From Flavobacteriaceae bacterium (GTDB lineage: Bacteria; Bacteroidota; Bacteroidia; Flavobacteriales; Flavobacteriaceae): a stretch of 11,774 bases of DNA. The notes beneath the pieces are model-generated. The model made no database searches. It worked only from the letters and a program-made list of their open reading frames with translations, and had not been told where the DNA came from. Shown here piece after piece: positions 6,090 through 11,774 of this stretch. How positions within the stretch are numbered: the stretch's first letter is position 1; the number at the start of each line of letters is the position of its first letter. The DNA is taken from the NCBI GenBank assembly GCA_018662905.1, contig JABJFE010000144.1, positions 1-11,774 of the forward strand, written 5' to 3'. The position numbers and the translations under genes were made by a program.

Positions 6090-7373
6090 ATGTCTAACAA
6101 GATAGAGATCGTTTTGCCTCGGATGGGAGAAAGTGTTGATGAAGCTACTATCACAGGGTGGCTTAAAAATGAAGGTGATAAAATTGACGAAGATGATCTT
6201 ATAGTTGAAATTGCTACTGACAAGGTAGATTCAGAAGTTCCTAGTGAATTTTCAGGAATCTTATTTAAAAAATTATGTGATGTTAATGATATTGTAAAAG
6301 TTGGAGATCCAATTGCTATAATAGAAACTGATTTAGATGTGTCTACTATTAAAAAAATAGAGATTCCTGAAAAAAGAAAATCTATTGAAAAGTTAAAAAC
6401 TATAAAAAAGAGTAATTCTGAACCAATAGATTTTATTGAGAAAGGAGATGAGTTAATTGATAAAAATATTTCTAACGAATCATCTAGGATTTATTCTCCT
6501 CTTGTTAAAAATATCTCAAAACAAGAAGGTGTTTCATTAAATGAATTAGAAAATATAATTGGCTCTGGAAAAAATGGTAGAGTTACCAAAAATGATCTTT
6601 TAACTTATATTTCAAATTCTAATAACTCAACAAAAACATCTCAGAATACTTACAGTAATGAGTTATCAGATGAAATTATAGAAATGAGTAGAATGGAAAA
6701 ACTTATTTCTGACCATATGATTTCCAGTAAAGAAAAATCTGCTCATGTCCAAGCTTTTATTGAGGCTGATATAACTAATTTATGGAATTGGAGAGAAAAA
6801 AATAAACATATCTTTTTTGAAAGAGAAAACGAAAAAATAACCTTTACTCCAATTTTTATTCAAATCGTAGCTCAAGTTTTAAGAGAATTTCCAATGCTCA
6901 ATATAAGTCTTGATGATTATAATATTATAAAGAAGAAATCAATTAATGTTGGTATGGCTACTGCTCTAAGTGATGGAAATTTAATCGTTCCTGTTATTAA
7001 AAATGCTGATCAGTTTAGCCTTTTAGGTTTAGTCAAAAAAGTTAATGATTTGGCTAAACGTTCTAGAAATGGAAATTTAGAACCTGATGAGGTTAAAGAT
7101 GGAACTTACACTATAAGTAATGTTGGAGTTTTTGACACATTAATGGGTACACCAATTATTAATCAACCTCAAGTTGGTATTTTAGCCTTTGGAGCAATTA
7201 ATAAAAAACCATCAGTAATTGAAACAGAAAAAGGAGATTTTATAGGAATTAGATATAAAATTATTTTATCCCACAGCTTTGATCATAGAATAGTAAATGG
7301 TGCTAAGGGAGGATTGTTTATTAAAAGAATAAAAGAACTTATTGAAGGATGGGATAGTAAAATTTCAATTTAA
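6090..7373 (+). CDS. 2-oxo-acid dehydrogenase E2, dihydrolipoamide acyltransferase
   Basis: This 427-residue E2 core subunit transfers acyl groups from lipoyl arms to CoA in a pyruvate, 2-oxoglutarate or branched-chain 2-oxo-acid dehydrogenase complex. Domains in order are one lipoyl domain (about 4-80) with the lipoylated Lys45 in EIATDKVDSEVP, a charged linker, a peripheral-subunit-binding domain (134-173, IYSPLVKNISKQEGVSLNEL and GKNGRVTKNDL), a second linker, and the catalytic CAT-like domain (about 196-427). The active-site motif reads SHSFDHRIVNGA (394-405): catalytic His399 is present, but the usual Asp of DHRxxDG is Asn403. No E1 or E3 gene is adjacent, so substrate cannot be read from context; single-lipoyl organisation and length suit a branched-chain or generic E2. 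It starts a tight same-strand run, with the next gene 10 nt away. Confidence 0.93.
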   Translation: MSNKIEIVLPRMGESVDEATITGWLKNEGDKIDEDDLIVEIATDKVDSEVPSEFSGILFKKLCDVNDIVKVGDPIAIIETDLDVSTIKKIEIPEKRKSIEKLKTIKKSNSEPIDFIEKGDELIDKNISNESSRIYSPLVKNISKQEGVSLNELENIIGSGKNGRVTKNDLLTYISNSNNSTKTSQNTYSNELSDEIIEMSRMEKLISDHMISSKEKSAHVQAFIEADITNLWNWREKNKHIFFERENEKITFTPIFIQIVAQVLREFPMLNISLDDYNIIKKKSINVGMATALSDGNLIVPVIKNADQFSLLGLVKKVNDLAKRSRNGNLEPDEVKDGTYTISNVGVFDTLMGTPIINQPQVGILAFGAINKKPSVIETEKGDFIGIRYKIILSHSFDHRIVNGAKGGLFIKRIKELIEGWDSKISI

Positions 7374-7383
7374 TTTTTAATAT

Positions 7384-8157
7384 ATGAATTTAAACCTATC
7401 TAAGCCTATTTGTTTTTTTGATTTAGAAACAACTGGAATTAATATTTCAAAAGACAGGATAGTAGAAGTTTCTGTTTTAAAAATTTTTCAAAACGGAAAC
7501 AAGGAGTCAAGAACATGGTTAGTTAATCCTGAAGTTAATATTTCCAAAGAAGTTTCTAACATACATGGAATCACTAATGAAATGGTAGTTAATGAACCAA
7601 CTTTTAAAATTATTGGTCTTCAGGTTAAGGAAATGATTCAAAATTGTGATTTAGCAGGCTTTAACTCTAATAAGTTTGATATTCCATTATTAGCTGAAGA
7701 ATTTTTAAGATTTGATATAGATTTTAGTTTAGAAAATGTTAAATGTATTGATGTTCAGAACATTTTTCATAAAATGGAAAAAAGAACTTTAGGCGCAGCT
7801 TATAAGTTTTATTGTGAAAAAGAATTAATAGATGCTCACTCATCTAAAGCTGATACTCAGGCTACCTACGAGGTTTTAGAAGCACAAATTAAACTTTATA
7901 ATAATCTTGAAAATAATGTTGATTTTTTATCAAGTTTTTCAAGTAGAAATAAATCAGTTGACTTGGCAGGTTTTATTATATACGATCAAAATAATATCCC
8001 TTGCTTTTCTTTTGGAAAGCATAAAGGTAAATCTGTAGATTTTATAATTGAAAATGAACCAGGTTATTTTGGTTGGTTGTTAAATGCAGATTTCCCGATG
8101 TATACCAAAAAAATATTAACCAAGTTAAGGCTAAGTAAGCTTAACAATAAATTATAA
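7384..8157 (+). CDS. DEDDh 3'-5' exonuclease with C-terminal DUF3820-like segment
   Basis: This 257-residue DnaQ-superfamily protein should remove nucleotides from 3' ends of DNA or RNA with two metal ions. Exo I is FFDLETTGI with Asp13 and Glu15; IHGITNEMV (60-68) follows as in the epsilon/PolC type; Exo II is AGFNSNKFDIPLL with Asp99; Exo III is AHSSKADTQATYEVL with His152 and Asp157, so the DEDDh set is complete. After a linker, residues 194-247 (LAGFIIYDQNN..CFSFGKHKGKSVDFI..EPGYFGWLLNADFP) match the short FGKHKGK...Y..W pattern of DUF3820, often appended to such nucleases in Bacteroidota. It lacks polymerase-binding features I could recognise, so it is more likely a repair or RNA-processing nuclease than the replicative proofreading subunit. 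It is 10 nt after the E2 gene and 1 nt before the FAH-family gene. Confidence 0.9.
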   Translation: MNLNLSKPICFFDLETTGINISKDRIVEVSVLKIFQNGNKESRTWLVNPEVNISKEVSNIHGITNEMVVNEPTFKIIGLQVKEMIQNCDLAGFNSNKFDIPLLAEEFLRFDIDFSLENVKCIDVQNIFHKMEKRTLGAAYKFYCEKELIDAHSSKADTQATYEVLEAQIKLYNNLENNVDFLSSFSSRNKSVDLAGFIIYDQNNIPCFSFGKHKGKSVDFIIENEPGYFGWLLNADFPMYTKKILTKLRLSKLNNKL

Positions 8158-8158
8158 T

Positions 8159-8770
8159 ATGAAAATAATTTGTGTTGGTAGAAATTATCGCAAACATATT
8201 GAGGAGCTTAATAATGAAAGACCTATTTCACCTGTAATATTTATAAAACCAGATAGTTCTGTTATTTTAAAAAATCAACCCTTTTTTATACCTGATTATT
8301 CAAAAGATGTTCATTACGAAGCAGAGGTAATATTAAAAATATGTAAGCTTGGAAAATCAATTGATAAAAAGTTTGCACATAAATATTATAACAAAATAAG
8401 TTTGGGAATTGACTTTACAGCAAGAGATATTCAAAATGAACTTAAAATAAAAGGATTACCCTGGGAAAAATCTAAAGCATTTGATGGTTCGGCTTTAATA
8501 GGAGAGTGGATTGACAAAAATGAGTTTAACGATATTAATAATTTAAATTTTTCGTTAAAGAAAAACGGTGATAATGCTCAGTTAGGTAATACATCTAAGA
8601 TGCTTTGGAGTTTTGACGAGCTCGTTTCAGAAATATCCAGATTTTTTACTTTAAAAATAGGTGATGTGATTTTTACTGGCACTCCGTCTGGTGTAAATAG
8701 AGTTTTTGAAAATGATTTATTTGAAGGTTTTATTGAAGATAAAAATGTTTTCAATATAAATATCAAATAA
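8159..8770 (+). CDS. Fumarylacetoacetate hydrolase (FAH) family enzyme
   Basis: This 203-residue protein has the compact single-domain FAH fold seen in acylpyruvate hydrolases (FAHD1-like) and related decarboxylases or tautomerases. It opens with the signature MKIICVGRNYRKHIEEL. Metal-ligand positions are visible as HYEAEVIL (Glu54 and Glu56) and GIDFTARD with Asp85, followed by WEKSKAFDGSALIG (102-115), equivalent to the family's gKsfDt.aplG segment, and by FTLKIGDVIFTGTPSGVN near the C-terminus. Substrate cannot be set from sequence; oxaloacetate, acylpyruvates and related 2,4-dioxo acids are the family's usual range. The start is one base after the exonuclease stop, and its TAA overlaps the cinA ATG (TAATG), so translation is probably coupled within one operon. 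Confidence 0.9.
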   Translation: MKIICVGRNYRKHIEELNNERPISPVIFIKPDSSVILKNQPFFIPDYSKDVHYEAEVILKICKLGKSIDKKFAHKYYNKISLGIDFTARDIQNELKIKGLPWEKSKAFDGSALIGEWIDKNEFNDINNLNFSLKKNGDNAQLGNTSKMLWSFDELVSEISRFFTLKIGDVIFTGTPSGVNRVFENDLFEGFIEDKNVFNINIK

Positions 8771-10020
8771 TGATTAGTGCTAAAATTATTACTATTGGAG
8801 ATGAAATATTAATTGGGCAAATAGTAGATACAAACTCTACATTTATTTCAAAACAATTGATTAATATAGGAATTGAGGTAAATGAAATTCTTTCAATTAG
8901 TGACGAAAAGAGTTCAATATTTAATGCATTAGATAATTCATTAAATAAATTTGATATTGTAATTACAACTGGCGGACTAGGACCGACTAATGATGATATT
9001 ACAAAAGAAGTCTTCTGTGAATTTTTTAATGATAAGTTAGTTCACAATGAAAATTTACTTATTCACATAGAAAATTTATTTAAAAAATTTGTTAATAATC
9101 CCATTAATAACTTAAATAGAGCTCAAGCTTTAGTTCCTTCTAAAGCAAAACTTATAGAAAATAAATTTGGAACTGCAGCTGGTATGGCCATGATTAAGGG
9201 TAATACTTTATTTATTTCTTTACCTGGAGTTCCTTATGAAATGAAATCCATGATCACATCTTCTGTATTACCTTTGTTAAGTAAAGAATTTGAATGTCCT
9301 GTAATTCTTAAAAAAACCTTAATGACATATGGTGTAGGAGAAAGTACAATTGCAAATCAATTAAAGGATTTTGAACAAAAATTAGCCAAAAATTTTAAGT
9401 TAGCCTATTTGCCAAATCTTGGAAGAGTTAGATTGAGAATTTCATGTAAGGGAAATGATAAAAAGAAATTAGAGGATCAATTGGATCTTTATATTTCTGA
9501 GCTTTATAATATTTTAGGCAAAATTATAATAGGCTTTGAGTCAGTAAATTCTATAGAATTAGAGATAGGAAAAATTTTAGTTAAGTCTAATAAAACATTA
9601 TCTACAGCTGAAAGTTTTACTGGAGGATTAATATCTTCGAGAATTTCATCTGTTCCGGGTGCCTCTGAATATTTTAAAGGTTCAGTTGTAGCTTATGATA
9701 CTAATGTAAAAAAAGATTTGTTAAAACTAGATGAAGGAATAATTAATGATTTTTCTGTAGTGAGTTCACAAGTTGCAAATGAAATGGCAAATAATGTTAA
9801 GAAACTTTTAGATTCTGATTATTCTATTTCTACGACAGGTAATGCCGGTCCTACAAAAGGAGATTCAAAAAAAGATATAGGATTAATATATATATCAATC
9901 GCCACTCCTTTTGAAACTAAATCATATAAATTTAATTTCGGAAATAATAGAGAAAAAAATATTAAAAAATCTGTAAACAAAGCTTTAGAACTTTTGTTTA
10001 ATGAATTGTTAAAGGGGTGA
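8770..10020 (+). CDS. cinA: CinA-family protein, nicotinamide-nucleotide amidase
   Basis: This is a full 416-residue two-domain CinA. The N-terminal MoaB/MoCF-like domain (1-170) shows IITIGDEILIGQIVDTNS (6-23), TTGGLGPTNDDITKEV (66-81) and LPGVPYEMKSM (151-161); in bacterial CinA this domain is linked to ADP-ribose pyrophosphatase activity. The C-terminal PncC-like domain (about 262-416) carries LSTAESFTGGLISSRISSVPG (277-297), VVAYDTNVKKDLL, and STTGNAGPTKGDS (354-366), matching NMN deamidase, which converts nicotinamide mononucleotide to nicotinate mononucleotide in the pyridine nucleotide cycle. The canonical ATGxAGPxGG is ATGNAGPTKG-like here, a form I associate with flavobacteria. The gene overlaps the FAH-family stop by one base and ends 65 nt before rpmB, where a fresh promoter is predicted. 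The competence link in the name is historical. Confidence 0.95.
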   Translation: MISAKIITIGDEILIGQIVDTNSTFISKQLINIGIEVNEILSISDEKSSIFNALDNSLNKFDIVITTGGLGPTNDDITKEVFCEFFNDKLVHNENLLIHIENLFKKFVNNPINNLNRAQALVPSKAKLIENKFGTAAGMAMIKGNTLFISLPGVPYEMKSMITSSVLPLLSKEFECPVILKKTLMTYGVGESTIANQLKDFEQKLAKNFKLAYLPNLGRVRLRISCKGNDKKKLEDQLDLYISELYNILGKIIIGFESVNSIELEIGKILVKSNKTLSTAESFTGGLISSRISSVPGASEYFKGSVVAYDTNVKKDLLKLDEGIINDFSVVSSQVANEMANNVKKLLDSDYSISTTGNAGPTKGDSKKDIGLIYISIATPFETKSYKFNFGNNREKNIKKSVNKALELLFNELLKG

Positions 10021-10027
10021 TAAAAAA

Positions 10028-10059
10028 TTTGGCAAAAGAAGAAAATTGTTGTTAATTTG
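10028..10059 (+). promoter_or_regulatory. Predicted promoter for rpmB-rpmG-DUF4295
   Basis: TTTG at 10028-10031 is separated by 20 bp from TTAATTTG at 10052-10059, close to the Bacteroidota pattern TTTG-N(19-21)-TAnnTTTG with one substitution. The start would fall near 10065, leaving about 20 nt of leader before the rpmB ATG. This is the best complete -33/-7 pair in the window. Confidence 0.55.
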
Positions 10060-10085
10060 CACCCTGTTTAAAAAATAACATAGTT

Positions 10086-10316
10086 ATGTCTAAAGTTTGT
10101 GAAATTTCTGGTAAAAAAGTTTTGGTTGGAAACAACGTTTCTAAAGCAATGAATAAAACCAAAAGAAGATTTGAGCCTAATTTGATAAAAAAGAGATTTT
10201 TTATTCCTGAAGAAGGAAAGTGGATTACATTAAAAGTTTCTACATCTGTTTTAAAAACTATAAACAAAAAAGGTATTTCTGCTGTTTTAAAAGAATCAAA
10301 AATTAATAGAGCTTAA
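10086..10316 (+). CDS. rpmB: 50S ribosomal protein bL28
   Basis: This 76-residue basic protein is bL28, a large-subunit component near the E-site region. The N-terminus MSKVCEISGKKVLVGNNVSKAMNKTKRRFEPNL is the classic L28 pattern (C-x-xSGK...GNNVSH-like.. TKRRF.PN). The C-terminal VSTSVLKTINKKGISAVLKE also fits. Only Cys5 remains of the four-cysteine zinc ribbon of some L28 versions, so this is the zinc-independent form. It leads a ribosomal trio with rpmG 10 nt downstream. Confidence 0.97.
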   Translation: MSKVCEISGKKVLVGNNVSKAMNKTKRRFEPNLIKKRFFIPEEGKWITLKVSTSVLKTINKKGISAVLKESKINRA

Positions 10317-10326
10317 TTATATTATC

Positions 10327-10509
10327 ATGGCTAAGAAAGGAAATAGAGTACAAGTAATTTTAGAATGTACCGAACACAAAAATTCTGGTCTTCCAGGTAC
10401 ATCAAGATACGTTACTACAAAAAACAAGAAAAACACACCAGATAGGTTAGAAATTAAGAAATTCAATCCTATTTTGAAAAAAAATACAATACACAAAGAA
10501 ATTAAATAA
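10327..10509 (+). CDS. rpmG: 50S ribosomal protein bL33
   Basis: This 60-residue protein is bL33, with MAKKGNRVQVILECTEHKNSG, TSRYVTTKNKKNTPDRLEIKKFNP and a basic C-terminus, exactly the family pattern (RYxTxKNKKNTP.RLElkKfcP). It has only one cysteine, so it is the zinc-free (C-minus) type; the usual CP near the end is NP here. It lies between rpmB (10 nt upstream) and the DUF4295 gene (7 nt downstream). Confidence 0.97.
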   Translation: MAKKGNRVQVILECTEHKNSGLPGTSRYVTTKNKKNTPDRLEIKKFNPILKKNTIHKEIK

Positions 10510-10516
10510 TTAGAAA

Positions 10517-10666
10517 ATGGCAAAAAAAACTGTAGCATCACTTCAAACTTCTTCAAAAAGATTATCGAAAGCTATTAAGATGGTTAAAAGCCCCAAAACA
10601 GGCGCATACACATATGTTGAATCAATTATGGCTCCTGAACTAGTTAATAATTGGTTGTCTAAGTAA
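10517..10666 (+). CDS. DUF4295 protein, probable ribosomal protein bL38
   Basis: A 49-codon ORF starting ATG 10517 and ending TAA 10664-10666 encodes MAKKTVASLQTSSKRLSKAI, then KMVKSPKTGAYTYVESIMAP and ELVNNWLSK. It is very basic at the N-terminus and short, like its ribosomal neighbours. It matches the Bacteroidota-restricted DUF4295 family that follows rpmB-rpmG. From memory, a cryo-EM structure of a Flavobacterium johnsoniae ribosome placed this protein in the large subunit under the name bL38; I have not been able to verify that here. It lies 7 nt after rpmG and 21 nt before a strong terminator, making it the last gene of the transcript. It is easily missed by length cut-offs. Confidence 0.92.
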   Translation: MAKKTVASLQTSSKRLSKAIKMVKSPKTGAYTYVESIMAPELVNNWLSK

Positions 10667-10687
10667 TAATTTTTTTAGTTAAAGTAT

Positions 10688-10713
10688 AAAGTCACTTATT
10701 AGTGGCTTTTTTT
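10688..10713 (+). terminator. Rho-independent terminator after rpmB-rpmG-DUF4295
   Basis: AAAGTCACT (10688-10696), loop TATT (10697-10700) and AGTGGCTTT (10701-10709) form a 9-bp stem with one G-U wobble, followed by an uninterrupted T run through 10713. It lies 21 nt after the DUF4295 stop and is the only clear intrinsic terminator in the window. Confidence 0.85.
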
Positions 10714-10720
10714 GTTTTAA

Positions 10721-10728
10721 TATCTTTG
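10721..10728 (+). promoter_or_regulatory. Candidate -7 promoter element for ftsY-rimO
   Basis: TATCTTTG is an exact TAnnTTTG match located 16 bp before the ftsY ATG and directly downstream of the terminator. The -33 position falls inside the terminator hairpin and shows no TTTG, so a -33 contact is doubtful. Confidence 0.45.
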
Positions 10729-10744
10729 ATATAACTTTAGGTCT

Positions 10745-11695
10745 ATGAATTTTTTTAAAAAACTATTTACAAAAGAAAAAAAAGAGTCTTTAGACTTAGG
10801 TTTAAAAAAAAGTAATGAATCTTTTTTTAATAAAATTTCAAAAGCAGTTATAGGAAAGAGTAAAGTTGATGATCAAGTTTTAGATGATTTAGAGGAAATT
10901 CTTATAAGCTCTGACGTGGGTGTAAAAACAACATTGAAAATAATTGATAAAATAGAAAATAGAGTAGCAAAAGATAAATTTCTAAACTCTTCTGAACTAG
11001 ATTTAATTCTCAAAGAAGAAATCATAAAAATTATTTGTGATTCTGAAAATGATAATTTTCTCTCCTTAAGCAAGGAAAAGCCTCATGTTATTTTAGTTGT
11101 AGGAGTCAATGGTGTGGGTAAAACTACATCTATTGGTAAAATGGCTAATTATTATAAGTCAATAGGATTAAAAGTTATGGTAGGAGCTGCTGATACTTTT
11201 AGAGCAGCCGCTATTGATCAGTTACAAGTTTGGTCTGATAGAGTTGGAGTTGAGCTGGTAAAGCAAGAGATGGGAAGTGATCCTGCTTCTGTGGCGTTCG
11301 ACACATTAGAATCAGCAATAAATAAAAATATTGACGTTGTATTAATTGATACAGCTGGAAGATTACATAATAAAACTAACCTGATGAATGAACTTTCTAA
11401 AATAAAGAGAGTGCTTCAGAAGAAAAATATAAATGCTCCTCACGAAGTTTTATTGGTTATTGATGGATCTACTGGTCAAAATGCTTTTGAACAGGCAAAA
11501 CAATTTACTAATGTTACTGAAATCACTTCCTTGGCAGTTACTAAATTAGATGGTACAGCAAAAGGCGGGGTAGTTTTGGGAATATCTGACCAATTCAATA
11601 TTCCTATTAAATTTATTGGTATTGGAGAGGGTATTGAGGATTTACAAATTTTTGATAAAAAAGAATTTGTAGACTCTTTTTTTAAAAAATCATAA
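10745..11695 (+). CDS. ftsY: Signal recognition particle receptor FtsY
   Basis: FtsY is the membrane-associated SRP-receptor GTPase that docks Ffh-ribosome-nascent chain complexes at the Sec translocon. The 316-residue form has only a short basic/aromatic N-terminal segment (MNFFKKLFTKEKKE), consistent with direct lipid binding and without the long acidic A domain of E. coli. The N domain helical bundle covers about 25-110 (VLDDLEEILISSDVGVKTT). The G domain shows G1 GVNGVGKTT (120-128), ADTFRAAAIDQL (149-160) in the insertion box, G3 DTAGRLH (202-208), G4 TKLDG (266-270), AKGG (272-275) and the closing GIGEGIEDLQIFD (292-304). The ATG at 10745 is the only sensible start. It precedes rimO by 10 nt. 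Confidence 0.97.
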   Translation: MNFFKKLFTKEKKESLDLGLKKSNESFFNKISKAVIGKSKVDDQVLDDLEEILISSDVGVKTTLKIIDKIENRVAKDKFLNSSELDLILKEEIIKIICDSENDNFLSLSKEKPHVILVVGVNGVGKTTSIGKMANYYKSIGLKVMVGAADTFRAAAIDQLQVWSDRVGVELVKQEMGSDPASVAFDTLESAINKNIDVVLIDTAGRLHNKTNLMNELSKIKRVLQKKNINAPHEVLLVIDGSTGQNAFEQAKQFTNVTEITSLAVTKLDGTAKGGVVLGISDQFNIPIKFIGIGEGIEDLQIFDKKEFVDSFFKKS

Positions 11696-11705
11696 ATATT
11701 AAATA

Positions 11706-11774
11706 TTGAGAACAAAATATTCAAAAAAAAATAGAATTAATGTTGTGACTCTAGGTTGCTCAAAAAACATATAT
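11706..11774 (+). CDS. rimO: Ribosomal protein uS12 methylthiotransferase RimO, partial (N-terminus only)
   Basis: The first 23 codons are present and the gene runs off the right edge. Reading from TTG 11706 gives (f)MRTKYSKKNRINVVTLGCSKNIY. The INVVTLGCSKN motif, with Cys18, is the start of the UPF0004 domain of methylthiotransferases, where the first of three cysteines ligates the auxiliary iron-sulfur cluster. The MRTK...NKINVVTLGCSKN form is typical of RimO rather than MiaB in Bacteroidota. RimO is a radical-SAM enzyme that adds a methylthio group to an Asp of ribosomal protein uS12. An in-frame TAA at 11700-11702 rules out a start further upstream, leaving TTG as the initiator. Placement 10 nt after ftsY, in a ribosome-related cluster, supports the call. 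Confidence 0.88.
   Translation, partial: MRTKYSKKNRINVVTLGCSKNIY

Noticed and set aside
9829..9873. CinA motif TTGNAGPTKGDS differing from the general ATGxAGPxGG
   Set aside because: This form is one I associate with flavobacterial CinA in general, and both domains are otherwise complete, so it is not evidence of degeneration.
1..11774. A hidden defence, mobile or otherwise novel multi-gene system
   Set aside because: Nearly all sequence is accounted for by recognisable core genes; no direct repeats, CRISPR arrays, transposase, integrase, toxin-antitoxin pairs, tRNA attachment sites or composition breaks were seen, and no gap between genes exceeds about 125 bp.

Overview
The window looks like a chromosomal core region of a low-GC member of the Bacteroidota, most likely a flavobacterium, probably marine and fairly streamlined. 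The evidence is the strong A+T bias, the absence of Shine-Dalgarno-like sequences before starts, several gaps carrying the Bacteroidota promoter -7 element TAnnTTTG, and lineage-typical genes (a DUF4295 protein next to rpmB-rpmG, ftsY and rimO; flavobacterial-type CinA; a flavobacterial sodium:solute symporter next to recR). Species cannot be named from the sequence alone.

Layout. Positions 1-2407, minus strand: htpG (Hsp90 chaperone), then a 61-residue glycine-patterned membrane protein and a DoxX-like membrane protein that runs off the left edge. Positions 2532-3895, plus strand: a FabH-type ketoacyl-ACP synthase III overlapping a small CoA-binding-fold protein. Positions 3872-5329, minus strand: a sodium:solute symporter whose 3' end overlaps the CoA-binding gene by 24 nt. 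From 5396 to the right edge everything is on the plus strand: recR; a tight four-gene run of 2-oxo-acid dehydrogenase E2, DEDDh exonuclease with a C-terminal DUF3820-like segment, fumarylacetoacetate-hydrolase-family enzyme and cinA; then rpmB-rpmG-DUF4295 (ribosomal proteins bL28, bL33 and the probable bL38), a clear intrinsic terminator, ftsY and the first 23 codons of rimO.

How the genes relate. The right third is a translation and protein-targeting block: three small large-subunit proteins, the SRP receptor FtsY and the uS12 methylthiotransferase RimO. The middle run mixes carbon metabolism (E2, FAH-family enzyme), nucleic-acid maintenance (RecR, exonuclease) and cofactor salvage (CinA). 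These look co-transcribed because of spacing (10, 1 and -1 nt), not because they share one pathway. The left part joins stress chaperoning with lipid synthesis across a divergent promoter region.

No mobile element, CRISPR array, tRNA, rRNA, toxin-antitoxin or defence locus was seen, and I find no convincing new multi-gene system. The points most worth a second look are small: an Asp-to-Asn change in the E2 active-site motif, a perfect 20-bp palindrome touching the E2 promoter, an all-AT inverted repeat against the htpG start, and a TTG start for rimO fixed by an in-frame stop just upstream.
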